A stretch of 64,000 nt of DNA from Roseicitreum antarcticum (GCF_014681765.1 NZ_CP061498.1:558001-622000); one strand, 5' to 3'. Numbered from the stretch's first letter, positions 54,929 to 64,000 are shown. Notes: generated by a model from the letters alone, not told the origin. Numbers and translations are program-made.

Positions 54929-55623
54929 CCGACCGCATTGATCTGCCCCATAACGAAGATGATGAGATGCTTGCCGCAGAATATGTGCTGGGCGTGCTGG
55001 ATCTGCCTGACCGGCTGGCGGTGGAAAAGCGACTGCGCAATGAGCCGCAATTGGCCGCGCGCGTCACCGGCTGGCAGGCGCGGTTGGGTCCGCTGGACGA
55101 GGAATATGAACCCGTCAAGGCCCCCGACCTGATGCCCCAGATCGAGAGCCGGCTGTTCCCGAAAGCCAGCCGCGAGAACCCCGTGGCACTTCCGCGACGC
55201 TGGGCGTTCTGGCGTGGTGCGGCGCTGGGGTTGGTCATCGTGGTGCTGGCCGTGGCGATTGTCAGCATCAGCCAGCCGCGCGACCCCGGGTCTCCGTTCG
55301 TGACCCAACAAGCAACGCTGGCAGCCGAATTGCAGGCCGAAACCGGGGAACTGGCGCTGAGCGCCGCGTGGGGCGGCGGCACGCTGTCGCTCACGCGGGT
55401 TTCGGGCAGTGATGCCGGGCCGGGACAGGATTACGAGGTCTGGGCGATTGCGCCGGACAGCGCGCCGGTGTCCTTGGGCCTGTTACGCGGCACGCAGGTG
55501 CGGCTGAGCGCCGAGGTGGCCGAGGGCTGGACCCTTGCCGTCAGCCTGGAGCCTGAGGGCGGGTCGACCACGGGCGCGCCCACCGGGCCGGTGCTTGCTG
55601 CGGCGGCGCTGTCGCCTGTCTGA
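54925..55623 (+). CDS. Anti-sigma factor (RskA/anti-sigma-K type)
   Basis: 232 residues. A cytoplasmic N-terminal part (MLAAEYVLGVLDLPDRLAVEKRLRNEPQLAARV) binds the sigma factor, a single membrane helix lies at about residues 95-117 (FWRGAALGLVIVVLAVAIV), and a periplasmic anti-sigma-K domain holds GPGQDYEVWAIAPDSAPVSLG. No zinc HxxxCxxC motif is present, so it is not a ZAS-type regulator. The ATG overlaps the sigma stop (ATGA), so both are made in step. Regulated proteolysis is the family's usual release mechanism. Confidence 0.88.
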   Translation: MTDRIDLPHNEDDEMLAAEYVLGVLDLPDRLAVEKRLRNEPQLAARVTGWQARLGPLDEEYEPVKAPDLMPQIESRLFPKASRENPVALPRRWAFWRGAALGLVIVVLAVAIVSISQPRDPGSPFVTQQATLAAELQAETGELALSAAWGGGTLSLTRVSGSDAGPGQDYEVWAIAPDSAPVSLGLLRGTQVRLSAEVAEGWTLAVSLEPEGGSTTGAPTGPVLAAAALSPV

Positions 55624-55954
55624 TTTTTGTGTCTGATGTCGGGGCAGGTCTGCTGTTGGGGTCGGCGTGATCTGGCCCCATGTGGTGTCGGCCCGCGACA
55701 ATCTACCAGAGCAGTTTTATCTGTGCGACTTTGCTCCGGTAAATTTGGCCAAGTGTGATTTGGGGTATGGCGCGCAGCTGGGTTGAAGCGATGCCCTGCC
55801 ACAGCAAGCGCGCGCCTGATCTTTTCATGACCGGATTGGCCCTATACCCCTGAGATCCCGGTAACCCGAACGCCCGGGCGGCCTTGCCCGGGTGGCGCTG
55901 TTTGGCTTCCAGGCACGGCGCGCTGCTCCGGCGATGCCCATGCGATGGCAGGGT
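55624..55954. other. 331-bp gap between convergent genes, with a hairpin
   Basis: Lies between the ends of the anti-sigma gene and pqiC. A GC-rich hairpin (about 55871-55897, CCCGGGC against GCCCGGG) followed by a short T stretch may terminate plus-strand transcripts. The part from 55700 to 55780 is AT-richer. No gene is seen. Confidence 0.45.
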
Positions 55955-56521
55955 CTACTGCAACTGCGCGATCTGACGCGCCAGCGTGTCGAGCGCGCGC
56001 GCACTGGCGTCAGCGATGGCGCCGTATTCCTGGGCGGCCATTGGCACCGTGATGTCGAAGCGGCGCACGATATCGCTGCCGCTGCCCGATACCGGAACCA
56101 GGAAATACTGCCCGCTCAGGCGGTAGCGGCCATCGTTGCGCGCGACCATGCGGTCGATGCGCACTTCCAGCCGACGCGGCGGCAGGTCTTGCAGCGGCCA
56201 GGGTTCGACGATCACAGTAGCGCCGCTGACGGCGGTGATCTGGCGCGCCAGTGTCGTGGTGATGCCCAGCACAGGATCGTCGGCCCAGATGTTTGACGGC
56301 CCGGCGCGCAGGGTGCCGTCTTCAGCCTGAAGTGCAATCTCCTGACCCGCCGCATAATCGGGCAACCGCACCTCGCGCAGTTCGGTCGTGCCGATGCGGT
56401 TGGGCACGGTCTGCCCGCTGACCGGTGGCTCGATCAGGTAGCGCGCCACGTCCTGGGCGTCGGAACAAGCGGCCAGCGCCAGCACTGCGGATAGGATCAG
56501 GGGAAAACGACGGTTCAACAA
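55955..56521 (-). CDS. pqiC: PqiC-like ABC-type transport auxiliary lipoprotein
   Basis: 188 residues. A lipoprotein signal with lipobox LAAC gives a mature start at Cys19. The mature part (RYLIEPPVSGQTVPNRIGTTELREVRLPDYAAGQEIALQAEDGTLRAGPSNIWAD) is typical of PqiC, the outer-membrane-side partner of PqiB. The best available start is TTG (two in a row), 9 bases after the pqiB stop, with an AGGA-type site; no ATG fits. It is the last gene of the pqi operon. Confidence 0.85.
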   Translation of the reverse strand: MLNRRFPLILSAVLALAACSDAQDVARYLIEPPVSGQTVPNRIGTTELREVRLPDYAAGQEIALQAEDGTLRAGPSNIWADDPVLGITTTLARQITAVSGATVIVEPWPLQDLPPRRLEVRIDRMVARNDGRYRLSGQYFLVPVSGSGSDIVRRFDITVPMAAQEYGAIADASARALDTLARQIAQLQ

Positions 56522-56530
56522 AACGGGGTC

Positions 56531-58621
56531 CTATCTGCCCAGGATGAGCGAATTTGGGTTGCGTTCAAGGGTGCGCGCCAGCGAGCCTGCGGCGGCGGCG
56601 GCGCGACGGATCTCGCGCAGGGCGGCCACGGTTTCCTCGTTGAAGGCCGACCGCGCGCCATAGGTGGCCACCGCGCCATCGACGCTTTGCACCACGGTAT
56701 CAAGGCGTTGCAGCAGCGCGGGCAGTTGCGCGGCGCTGTCTGCCACGGCATCGGCGGCATCGCGCGCCGAGCCAAGCGCGAGGTTGAGGCTTTCCACCGC
56801 CCCCCCGTCGCGCAATTCGGTCAGCGACTGGCGCAGCTCTACCAGCGTGTCGGTCAGCGCGCCGGGCAGGGCGGCGGTCTCCTCGGACCCGAACAGCCCG
56901 TCGAGTGTGAGCAGCAGTTCATCGGCGCGGCGCGCCAGTGCGTCCAATGGCAGGGTGCGGACACCGCGCGCCAGTTCTTCCAGCTCTTGCAGCAGCGGCG
57001 GCACGGATTCCGCAGCCAGATCGACGGCGCGGATCGCGCTGGCGGTGTCATCGACCAATATGCTGATCTGGTCTGGCAGGCCCGCATCGCGGAATTCTTC
57101 CAGAATGCTGGCGAATTCGCGCAGGGCCGCGCGGGCATCTGCCGGGATCGCCTGCACATCTTCCGACGCCACCAGCAGCGCCACGCTGTCGAGAACCGAA
57201 ACCAGCCGTTCGGGTACCTGTTGCGTGCTGTCGCGGCCCACAAGATCGGTGCCCGCGTTCAGCAGTCGGATGGCGGATTGCATCAGCTCTTCAATGGGCA
57301 GGTTACCGACCCGGGTCAGCAACCCTTCGGCGGTGGCACCTGCATCTATGATCTCGGACGGGGCGGCGGGCAGCAGCGGGAAGGGTTCGTGGCGGAAGTC
57401 GATCACGCCGGGTTCGATGTCATCGAATTCGATCAGCTGCACCTCCAGCGTGGTGCCGAACAGCCCGGTAGAGGCGATGCGCCCACGCATCCCCAGGCCC
57501 ACGCGTTCTTGCAAGAAACCCAGCGTTTCGGCATAGCTGGTGTCGGCGCGCAGGCCCAGCCGGGCCGGTTGCAGCGTCATGTTCAACTGAAGCCGCACCT
57601 CGCGCGATCCACGTACGCCGCTTTGCACCACCACGGCAAAATCATTGACCCGGCCCACGCGCAGGCCGCGATAGGTCACATCCGCGCCGACCTCCAACCC
57701 CTGCACCGACCCGTCGACCAACAGCGAAACGGGGACGAAATTGTCGGCATCGTCCAGCAAGATGGCATCGCGTGCCGCCGCTTCATCATCGAAAAGCCGG
57801 TATTGCTGCCCAGCTTCTACTGGCACCCCGCCCGAGATGATGTCGGAAAATTCGACCCCGCCAGTAATAAGCGACGCGATGGAGCGCACGTCGAGTGACA
57901 GGCCCGACCCGCCGACCGACACGCTGAAGCCCGAAATGTCCCAAAAGCGCGTGCCGCTGGTCAGGCGTGCGTCGTAGGGTGCGCGGATGAAGGCGTCGAT
58001 CAATGCGCCCGTACCTGCGGGGTCAAGGCGCAGGTTGAAGAGCTCGCCCACTTCCAGACCCCGGAACAGCACCGGCGCGCCTTCGCTTACGCCGCCGGCA
58101 TCTGCGGTGCGCAATTGCACCACGCTGCCACCACCGACAAAGCGCGCGACCGGCGCACGGTCCAGCGCGCGGTAAAGCGGCTGGCGCTCGCCGATCTCCG
58201 CATCCCACAGCCCTTCGATGAAAGAGCCTGACAGAACAGTATCGAGGCGCGAGATTCCGCGCGCCGACACCTCGGGCTGGACCAGCCAGAACTGTGCCTC
58301 TTCGCCGATCAGAGGGGCCACGTCGTTGTCGACGCGCACACCTACGATGACCTCGGTCAGATCATCGGAAAAGCGCACGGTTTCCACCATACCCACAGCG
58401 ACCTCCCGAAACCGCAGCGGCGTCTGGCCCGCGACAATGCCCGCCGCATCTGGAAAGGCGATCTCGATCAGCTGACCCCGGTCGGTATATGCCTTGAACG
58501 CGACGCCCAGCGACACGATCAGCGCCAGCACCGGCACCGCCCAGACCAGCGAAAAACGTTCGCGCAGCGGGCGTTTGGCGGGCCGGATATCGAGGGGGGC
58601 AGGATCTTGGGTATCGCTCAT
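56531..58621 (-). CDS. pqiB: PqiB-like MCE (MlaD) protein
   Basis: 696 residues. One N-terminal membrane anchor (about 22-41), then three MCE domains, seen by their repeated core: FPDAAGIVAGQTPLRFREVAVG, GGVSEGAPVLFRGLEVGEL and GLEVGADVTYRGLRVGRV. The long C-terminal part (about 430-690) is rich in Leu/Ala/Glu heptads and should form the helical needle that spans the periplasm toward the outer membrane. It likely moves lipids between membranes. The start ATG overlaps the pqiA stop by one base; a TTG 3 bases upstream is in frame. Confidence 0.9.
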   Translation of the reverse strand: MSDTQDPAPLDIRPAKRPLRERFSLVWAVPVLALIVSLGVAFKAYTDRGQLIEIAFPDAAGIVAGQTPLRFREVAVGMVETVRFSDDLTEVIVGVRVDNDVAPLIGEEAQFWLVQPEVSARGISRLDTVLSGSFIEGLWDAEIGERQPLYRALDRAPVARFVGGGSVVQLRTADAGGVSEGAPVLFRGLEVGELFNLRLDPAGTGALIDAFIRAPYDARLTSGTRFWDISGFSVSVGGSGLSLDVRSIASLITGGVEFSDIISGGVPVEAGQQYRLFDDEAAARDAILLDDADNFVPVSLLVDGSVQGLEVGADVTYRGLRVGRVNDFAVVVQSGVRGSREVRLQLNMTLQPARLGLRADTSYAETLGFLQERVGLGMRGRIASTGLFGTTLEVQLIEFDDIEPGVIDFRHEPFPLLPAAPSEIIDAGATAEGLLTRVGNLPIEELMQSAIRLLNAGTDLVGRDSTQQVPERLVSVLDSVALLVASEDVQAIPADARAALREFASILEEFRDAGLPDQISILVDDTASAIRAVDLAAESVPPLLQELEELARGVRTLPLDALARRADELLLTLDGLFGSEETAALPGALTDTLVELRQSLTELRDGGAVESLNLALGSARDAADAVADSAAQLPALLQRLDTVVQSVDGAVATYGARSAFNEETVAALREIRRAAAAAGSLARTLERNPNSLILGR

Positions 58622-59334
58622 CAACGGTCCTTCATGTGCCGGGCGGTGCCGGGGTCGATATCTGGGCCGGTTTGGTGTCCGGGAGGGGGCGCGGGGCCGT
58701 CCGGTGTCGCGTTGACCGCATCCCAGATCAGCCGCGAATCAAACGAGCGCGCTGAAAGCATGGTAAAGATCACCGACAGGGCAAAGGCAACCGCCGCAGG
58801 CCCGGGATTGATCGAGGCGACCAGCCCCAATTGCACCAATGCCGATAAAATCGCCACGACGAACACGTCGATCATCGACCATCGGCCGATGAACTCCACC
58901 ATATCGTAGAGGTGTTGCAACCGGTGGCCCGACAGCGTGCCGGGCCGTTTTACCGCATAGGCGAGAAAGCCGATGGCGATGAACTTGCCCACCGGGATCG
59001 CGACCGATGCGATCAGCACGATCAGTGCCACAGGGATTTCGCCGTAGCGGATCAGCTCGATCGCGCCGCCGACAATGGTGCTTTGCTGGGCATCGGTCAG
59101 GGTGGTGGTCAGCAGCATTGGGTAGATGTTCGCCGGGAAATAGGCGATAATTCCTGCCGCCATCCACGCCAGCGCCGTCTGTACTGAAGAATGGTCGCGG
59201 CTTTTCAGCGGGCTTTCGCACCGTGGGCACAGCGTCGTGCCCCGGGGAGAGACCTTGCCGCAGGTGCGGCAGCCAACCAGACCGGCGGCGCGCGCTGTCG
59301 AGTAGGTGCCGGAGCGGTGGGCGGGGCCGCTCAT
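58621..59334 (-). CDS. pqiA: PqiA-like inner membrane protein, second half-type
   Basis: 237 residues. It begins with a zinc-ribbon (CRTCGKVSPRGTTLCPRCESPL, about residues 21-42), then four membrane helices with IIAYFPANIYPMLLTTTL and EFIGRWSMIDVFVVAILSALVQLG, the second PqiA domain pattern. In E. coli one PqiA protein carries two such halves; here they are separate genes overlapping by 4 bp. It probably anchors the PqiB needle in the inner membrane and takes part in lipid transport. Confidence 0.88.
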   Translation of the reverse strand: MSGPAHRSGTYSTARAAGLVGCRTCGKVSPRGTTLCPRCESPLKSRDHSSVQTALAWMAAGIIAYFPANIYPMLLTTTLTDAQQSTIVGGAIELIRYGEIPVALIVLIASVAIPVGKFIAIGFLAYAVKRPGTLSGHRLQHLYDMVEFIGRWSMIDVFVVAILSALVQLGLVASINPGPAAVAFALSVIFTMLSARSFDSRLIWDAVNATPDGPAPPPGHQTGPDIDPGTARHMKDR

Positions 59335-60029
59335 GCGGTTGCCCTGCGGCTATCGTCCGACGATTCTGACCGTTCCAGCGCCTGCCATATGCTGAAGTTG
59401 CACATGAAGAGATCTTGCACAGCGACCACGATGACGAGCGCGACGAAGGTGTAGAACGCCGGGCCGAAGGTGACCATGGCCAGCCCCGCCACCTTTACCA
59501 GCGCCACGGCGACGCTGATGATGAAAATCTCGGCCATCGACCAGGGGTGCAGAAACTCGGCAAAGCGCAGCATCGGCTTGGCATAGCGCGCGGCGGGCCG
59601 GTCGCGCACCAACGGCACCAACACATATACCAGCGCCGCCGCGCGCATCACCGGGATCAAGATGATGAAGGCGACGGTCAGCACTGTCAGCGGCAACAGC
59701 ACCCCGCTGGAAAAACTGAGCGCCGCGTCAAACACCGACGTGCGCCGCGTCATGCCGGAAACCGAGATGGCGATGAAGGGGTGAAAAAGGGCGCCCAGCA
59801 TCAAGATGGCCACGGTGATGCCCATGGCGATGACCTGCAAGAAGGCATCGCGGCGCGGCGCAATCAGGCGGTGGCCGCACTGGCTGCACCGCGCCTGTTC
59901 GCCCGGCGCCAGCGGCGTCACCCGGTGCAGCGTGTCGCAATGCGGGCAGGCGATCAGGTCGTCCAGATCACGCGCCACGGTCGCAACAGGCACTGTCTGC
60001 GCTGCGGTTGGGGGGGAAGCGGCAGACAT
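59331..60029 (-). CDS. pqiA: PqiA-like inner membrane protein, first half-type
   Basis: 232 residues from the ATG; a TTG 3 bases earlier is in frame. A zinc-ribbon (CPHCDTLHRVTPLAPGEQARCSQCGHRL, about residues 33-60) is followed by four helices including LGALFHPFIAISVSGMTRRTSVFDAALSF and FLHPWSMAEIFIISVAVALVKVAG, typical of the first PqiA half. It heads the operon pqiA1-pqiA2-pqiB-pqiC. All junctions overlap or nearly touch, so the four are co-translated. Confidence 0.88.
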   Translation of the reverse strand: MSAASPPTAAQTVPVATVARDLDDLIACPHCDTLHRVTPLAPGEQARCSQCGHRLIAPRRDAFLQVIAMGITVAILMLGALFHPFIAISVSGMTRRTSVFDAALSFSSGVLLPLTVLTVAFIILIPVMRAAALVYVLVPLVRDRPAARYAKPMLRFAEFLHPWSMAEIFIISVAVALVKVAGLAMVTFGPAFYTFVALVIVVAVQDLFMCNFSIWQALERSESSDDSRRATA

Positions 60030-60162
60030 CAAACTGAAGGCACGCCAAATGGCACCGGGCCGCTGGCCGCGCGCAGGGCGCGCGGCGACGGCACGGGCGC
60101 GTCGGCAATCAAGGAGCGGTGGGCGATCAAGTGCCCGCGTATTCTCAAGGGGGCGAGCGCGG

Positions 60163-60669
60163 TCATTGTGCCGATACTTCGACGCGGTGCAGATCGGTAA
60201 GCGACAGATTCAGCGCGCGGAACGCGGCCAGCGACAACTGGCTGCCCCCGCCCGCCGGATTGCCCGAGGGGCGCAGCTCTACCGTCACCCCAGCACCGCC
60301 GTCGGCCCGCGCCACGCGGCCCTGGGTGACTGACTGCACCAGCCCGGTGCGCAGCCAGAAGCCCGGTTCGGCTGGATTGCCCAGCGATGCAACGGTCTCG
60401 CCCAACGCTGTGCCACTGGTCGGCGCGGCCTGCACGGCCTCGGCGCGTTGCGCGGCTGTGGTGGTGTCAAACGCCTCGGCGGTGCGGGCGCCTTCCGGGG
60501 GGCGGGGGGCGGCACCCGGGCGGCCCTGCGGGCGCGGCGTATCGGCGCCCGGGGTCGCCACGGCAACCTGCGGCCCGCCGTCACGCTGTAAAAACGCAGG
60601 GCGCGCGCTGTCACCACATGCCGAAACCAACCCAACCAGCAGAAACGGGGCATAAAAAACTGTTTTCAT
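60163..60669 (-). CDS. Small lipoprotein of unknown function
   Basis: 168 residues. A lipoprotein signal with lipobox VSAC gives a mature start at Cys18. A Pro/Gly/Ala-rich linker follows (to about residue 75), then a conserved-looking domain [33 protein letters not shown] and a C-terminal [17 protein letters not shown] do not recognise a named family. It is 133 bp upstream of the pqi operon on the same strand, possibly an outer-membrane-side factor. It is divergent from moaA. Confidence 0.65.
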   Translation of the reverse strand: MKTVFYAPFLLVGLVSACGDSARPAFLQRDGGPQVAVATPGADTPRPQGRPGAAPRPPEGARTAEAFDTTTAAQRAEAVQAAPTSGTALGETVASLGNPAEPGFWLRTGLVQSVTQGRVARADGGAGVTVELRPSGNPAGGGSQLSLAAFRALNLSLTDLHRVEVSAQ

Positions 60670-60752
60670 GGTGTCACATTAGGCAAGACTGCGCGCGACT
60701 GCAACGCGCTTCGCCCTTGCCTGTCGGGGAATTGATGCCTAGCTTGCATCGC

Positions 60753-61757
60753 ATGCATACCCCCCTGATCGATCCATTTGCCCGACCCATCAGCTATTTG
60801 CGCGTCTCGGTGACGGATCGCTGCGATTTTCGCTGTGCCTATTGCATGGCAGAAAACATGACCTTCTTGCCAAAGAAGGAACTGCTGACGCTGGAAGAAC
60901 TGGACCGGATGTGTTCGGCCTTCATCGGGCTCGGGGTGGAAAAGCTGCGCATCACCGGCGGCGAACCTTTGGTGCGCCGCGACATCATGCGCTTTTTTGA
61001 CGCAATGACCCGGCATCTGGATCGGGGAGCGCTGCGCGAACTGACGCTGACCACCAATGGCTCGCAATTGCGGAAATACGCGCGCGATCTTTACGCGTGC
61101 GGGGTGCGGCGGGTGAATGTCTCGCTCGACACGCTGGATGATGCGAAATTCGCGCGCATCACGCGCTGGGGACGCTTGGCGCAGGTGCTGGACGGCATCG
61201 ACGCTGCGCAAACTGCGGGTCTGCGGGTAAAGATCAACGCCGTGGCGCTGAAGGGTTTCAATGAGGATGAGCTGTTTCATCTGACCGATTGGTGCGCGGC
61301 ACGGGCGATGGACCTGACGTTTATCGAGGTGATGCCGATGGGTGATCTGGGCGGCGAGGACCGGCAGGACCAGTACTGGCCGCTGCGCGACCTGCGCGCA
61401 CGGTTGGCAGAGCGCTTTACGCTGGTCGATCTGGCGGAACGCACCGGCGGTCCGGCGCGATATGTGCAACTGGCCGAGACCGGGCAGAAAGTCGGTTTTA
61501 TCACGCCGCTGACGCACAATTTCTGTGAAAGCTGCAACCGTGTGCGGCTGACCTGCACGGGGGAGCTGTACATGTGCCTGGGTCAGGAGGACATGGCCGA
61601 CCTGCGCGCGCCGCTGCGTGCCAGTGCCGAAGATGGTCCGTTGGTGGACGCGATCCGCGCTGCGATTGCGCGCAAGCCGAAGGGGCATGATTTCGACTAT
61701 ACGCGTCAAGGAATCAGCGGCCAGATGACCCGGCACATGAGCCACACGGGCGGTTGA
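60753..61757 (+). CDS. moaA: GTP 3',8-cyclase (molybdopterin synthesis)
   Basis: Radical-SAM enzyme that starts molybdenum cofactor synthesis from GTP. The N-terminal cluster is Cys24-x3-Cys28-x2-Cys31 ([11 protein letters not shown]). The C-terminal second cluster is [12 protein letters not shown], and the tail ends in Gly-Gly, required by the family. The 334-residue length is normal. The ATG at [19 protein letters not shown] matches family starts; an ATG 18 bases upstream has the better ribosome site (GGGGA) and could be used instead. No other moa genes are adjacent. Confidence 0.95.
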   Translation: MHTPLIDPFARPISYLRVSVTDRCDFRCAYCMAENMTFLPKKELLTLEELDRMCSAFIGLGVEKLRITGGEPLVRRDIMRFFDAMTRHLDRGALRELTLTTNGSQLRKYARDLYACGVRRVNVSLDTLDDAKFARITRWGRLAQVLDGIDAAQTAGLRVKINAVALKGFNEDELFHLTDWCAARAMDLTFIEVMPMGDLGGEDRQDQYWPLRDLRARLAERFTLVDLAERTGGPARYVQLAETGQKVGFITPLTHNFCESCNRVRLTCTGELYMCLGQEDMADLRAPLRASAEDGPLVDAIRAAIARKPKGHDFDYTRQGISGQMTRHMSHTGG

Positions 61758-61853
61758 GATCTGTCTGTTACGGGTCGTGAAGCCCTGCGGGCTTGCGGAA
61801 CTGCAGGAATGTGAAGCCCCGCAGTCATCCCGGGCGGATTGGCGCGATTTTTC

Positions 61854-62573
61854 TCAGGGCAGGGGCGGTTTTTCCGGCCGGTCGGTCAGATGTGCCGCGG
61901 CCTCGCGCGCGGCAAAGGGTTTCATCGCGGCGCCATGCGCCTCCAGAAACGCCGTGCTGCGGGCGCGGTCGTGTTTCGACAACTCGCGAAGCCAGGTGGC
62001 AATCGCCTTCTGGATGAACCAGTCCCGATCGGGCACATAGGTTGCGGCCCAATCCAAAACCCGCTCGCGGATCGCGGTATCGTGCGCCGAGGGGTGGTTG
62101 AGCCGCGCCCAGGGCAGGGTGATGACCAGCGCTGCGCGCCGGGTCCACAGGTTGGGGTGCAAGGTCCAATCCGCCACCACATCCACCCGCGCAGGGTCGG
62201 CCACCAGCCGCCGCGCGCCCGCCGCGCAGGCGTGATCGGCGAGCGCCCAACTGTCGAACCCTTCGGCCCAGTCCACGATCAGCGCCCAGGCGCCGCTGTC
62301 ATCGGGGCGGATGCGCGCCTGCGTCAGAAGTTTCGCTGCTGCGACGCGCCCCTCATGCACGTCGCTGTCCCACAGGCCTGCCGCAAGCTCCAGCCGGGCG
62401 GGGAGGCTTATGCGTTGCCGCCAGCCGCGCGCCATGTCGTCGATCACCGGTACGCGCACGCCGAAGAACGCGCGCGACGTCTTGTGATAGGCGGCCTGTT
62501 CGGCGGCTACACCAGGGTCGCCCGCGGCGCGCAGGGCGTCGAGCGCGGTATCTACGGTCAGGCGATCAGGCAT
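61854..62573 (-). CDS. AlkD-like DNA alkylation repair protein
   Basis: 239 residues of all-helical HEAT-like repeats. The pattern DSWALAD places Trp109 and Asp113, as in the active site of AlkD glycosylases that remove 3-methyladenine and 7-methylguanine. WFIQKAIATWLRELSKHD is the second signature. It is less certain that it is catalytically active than that it shares the fold. It overlaps the PPOX gene stop by 8 bp on the same strand, so the two are co-translated. Confidence 0.82.
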   Translation of the reverse strand: MPDRLTVDTALDALRAAGDPGVAAEQAAYHKTSRAFFGVRVPVIDDMARGWRQRISLPARLELAAGLWDSDVHEGRVAAAKLLTQARIRPDDSGAWALIVDWAEGFDSWALADHACAAGARRLVADPARVDVVADWTLHPNLWTRRAALVITLPWARLNHPSAHDTAIRERVLDWAATYVPDRDWFIQKAIATWLRELSKHDRARSTAFLEAHGAAMKPFAAREAAAHLTDRPEKPPLP

Positions 62574-63132
62574 CTTGCGTATCCGCATTGGCCGACAGGA
62601 TGCCGGTGGGCAGACCGTTGATCGTGTGTTGATTTTTCTCGGCCCAATAGGCGTGCACACCCGCGTCACCCTTGCCCTCGGCCCAGGTCTTGAGCGTGTC
62701 GCGCGGGCCGGTGTGCTCGTAGAACGGCACTGCATAGCCGCAAGATGTCTGAACCATCTCGACCTGCATGTCATAGATCTGGCGCGTCCCGGGCAGGGGG
62801 GGGAAGTGGCCGATCAGGTCTGCCCATGCGGAATCATGCGGATATACCGCCCGCGCAGTACCATAAAGCCGCAAGATCATCGGGCGGGTGTCGAAGGACA
62901 CGAACATCAACGTCATGCGGGGGCTGTCGGCCAGATGCCCCGCCGTCTCATTCCCCGACCCGGTGACCGACAGCCAGATGACACGATTATCGGACAGGAC
63001 GCGCAGGCAATCCATCCCCTTTGGCGAGATATTCACCCGGCCCTCACGCGCGGCGGTGCCGGTGAAGAACATCTGCTGCGCTGCGATGATGCTGCGGTGA
63101 TCGTCGGTCAGGCTGTCGAACTGCTTGGCCAT
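62566..63132 (-). CDS. Pyridoxamine 5'-phosphate oxidase family (FMN-binding split barrel) protein
   Basis: 188 residues. The segment VNISPKGMDCLRVLSDNRVIWLSVTGSGNETAGHLADSPRMTLMFVSF fits the flavin-binding split-barrel fold shared by PPOX and related F420- or FMN-binding proteins. True PdxH has a different C-terminus, so vitamin B6 synthesis is not implied. The Cys in VQTSCGYAVPFYEH may be functional. It is followed by the AlkD-like gene. Substrate unknown. Confidence 0.82.
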   Translation of the reverse strand: MAKQFDSLTDDHRSIIAAQQMFFTGTAAREGRVNISPKGMDCLRVLSDNRVIWLSVTGSGNETAGHLADSPRMTLMFVSFDTRPMILRLYGTARAVYPHDSAWADLIGHFPPLPGTRQIYDMQVEMVQTSCGYAVPFYEHTGPRDTLKTWAEGKGDAGVHAYWAEKNQHTINGLPTGILSANADTQDA

Positions 63133-63249
63133 GCCGCGTTCCTTTGATGAGATGCGATGCCCCCACGATAGCCTACGCAGGGAGGCGGCAAAAGCCCGAA
63201 TTGTGCCGCGCGGCCCCTGCGCGGCTTTAGCAGACGCGCTGCGTCCCTT

Positions 63250-63768
63250 TCAGCAAGGTTGGGCGAAGATCGTTACCCAGCGCTTGCGCCCGCGCCCGTT
63301 GCTGGGGCCGGAAATGCCAATGCCGATAAAGGCATAATCCTGGCGCAGTATATTGTCGCGGTGGCCGGGGGAGGCCATCCAGTTGCGATGCACCTGCGCG
63401 ACGCTGCTTTGGCCCATCGCGATATTCTCGCCGGTCCAGCAACTGCGAATGCCGGCTTCGTGGACGCGCTGCGGCGCGCCCGCGCCGCGCCTGTCGGTAT
63501 GGCTGAAATAGCGCTGTTGGTGCATGTCGCAGGCATGTTGATGCGCCACCGAGGTCAGTTCCGGCGACAAAAGCAGCGGCGGCAGGCCTGCGCGGGCACG
63601 GTCCATGTTGGTGCGCGCCACCAGTTCCTGGGCCATCTGGCCGAAACCTTCGGGCGTGCAGGCGGCAGCAATCTGGGGTGGTGCCAGCGCAATCAGCATG
63701 GCCAAAGCCATACGAAAAAATGCCATCTGTGGCGGGTGGCGCAACGCTGAAAAAAACCGGGCTGACAT
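63250..63768 (-). CDS. CAP/SCP-domain secreted protein
   Basis: 172 residues from the chosen ATG (MSARFFSAL), which has a GAAGGG site; a second ATG 42 bases in (MAFFRMALAM) would still give a signal peptide ending near QIAAA. The CAP domain follows: LVARTNMDRARAGLPPLLLSPELTSVAHQHACDMHQQRYFSH, then GENIAMGQSS and WMASPGHRDNIL, with the conserved His and Glu residues. It is a secreted or periplasmic protein; bacterial members may bind lipids or act in the cell wall. Function in this host is unknown. Confidence 0.85.
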   Translation of the reverse strand: MSARFFSALRHPPQMAFFRMALAMLIALAPPQIAAACTPEGFGQMAQELVARTNMDRARAGLPPLLLSPELTSVAHQHACDMHQQRYFSHTDRRGAGAPQRVHEAGIRSCWTGENIAMGQSSVAQVHRNWMASPGHRDNILRQDYAFIGIGISGPSNGRGRKRWVTIFAQPC

Positions 63769-63942
63769 GCGACCCTTCCCCAAACCCTTACGCAAGACCC
63801 AGCTTGGCCCTTGCACCGATTAGGAGGAAATACCGCAGCCCAGTCAAGTTTCAACCCGGGCACGGACGCAGCAAAGCACGCCGGATTTAGCTTAAATTGC
63901 CGCGTAGGCGTCGCAGGCCAGGTGCGGCAAGCTGGCGCAAAA

Positions 63943-64000
63943 TCAGGGGATGATGCGGTTGTAGCGAACGCCTGCCAGCGACGCGCCGGCAATCAGCCCT
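63943..64000 (-). CDS. C-terminal end of a gene entering from beyond the window
   Basis: The last 18 codons before a TGA at 63943-63945 read GLIAGASLAGVRYNRIIP on the minus strand, with high GC at third positions. It looks like the end of a membrane protein helix followed by a short tail. The family cannot be named from 18 residues. The gap to the CAP gene (63769-63942) shows no gene. Confidence 0.4.
   Translation of the reverse strand, partial: GLIAGASLAGVRYNRIIP

Overview
The window is chromosomal DNA of a high-GC alphaproteobacterium, most likely a member of the Rhodobacteraceae (Rhodobacterales). This rests on recognisable proteins and their neighbours: Usg, an orphan Hint-domain protein, a NifU-like scaffold beside hisI, TrmFO next to GluQ, an acetyl-CoA-type MetA, GyrA with a GTG start, BdhA, and an FnrL-type box in front of a universal stress protein. 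No rRNA, phage, transposase or CRISPR array is visible. I cannot name the genus from the sequence alone.

Left edge (1-7 kb, minus strand): a surface-glycan operon for a modified pseudaminic acid. In transcription order it holds a capsule-type (Kdo-transferase-like) protein, a stretch with a 13-bp tandem repeat, pseF, a pseudaminic-acid-associated methylase, an N-acetyl sugar amidotransferase, HisH-like and HisF-like ammonia-supply subunits, pseB, and the first codons of pseC at the window edge. The combination suggests an acetamidino (amidine) nonulosonic acid that may also be methylated.

7-15 kb: a DUF2254 membrane protein behind a 12-codon leader frame; an overlapping trio of acyl-CoA ligase, FrnE-like DsbA protein and Bcr/CflA pump; a YejA-type binding protein followed directly by an entericidin-like micro-lipoprotein; then a candidate small RNA with promoter, dyad and a textbook terminator in front of bdhA.

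15-30 kb: housekeeping genes (bdhA, NifU-like, hisI, gluQ, trmFO, gyrA, usg, dsbB, a DedA-family gene), tRNA-Leu(CAA), a Hint-domain gene behind nested inverted repeats, a small membrane protein, cysK and a large MscS channel.

30-44 kb (mainly minus strand): PPK2, an alpha/beta-hydrolase lipoprotein whose 3' end is tandemly duplicated, metA, a P-loop protein, a penicillin-acylase-family hydrolase, a plus-strand beta-hydroxyacid dehydrogenase, and a complete branched-chain amino acid ABC operon (livK-G-F-small secreted protein-H-M) followed by a MocA-like nucleotidyltransferase.

44-64 kb: glmU and glmS; two related universal stress proteins, the first under an FNR-type promoter, separated by 580 bp of strongly structured noncoding DNA; an ASKHA/ferredoxin corrinoid-activator-like protein; the carboxyspermidine route (nspC plus its dehydrogenase); an ECF sigma/anti-sigma pair; a four-gene pqi (MCE transport) operon with PqiA split in two; moaA; and an AlkD-like, a PPOX and a CAP-domain gene. 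A gene fragment runs off the right edge.
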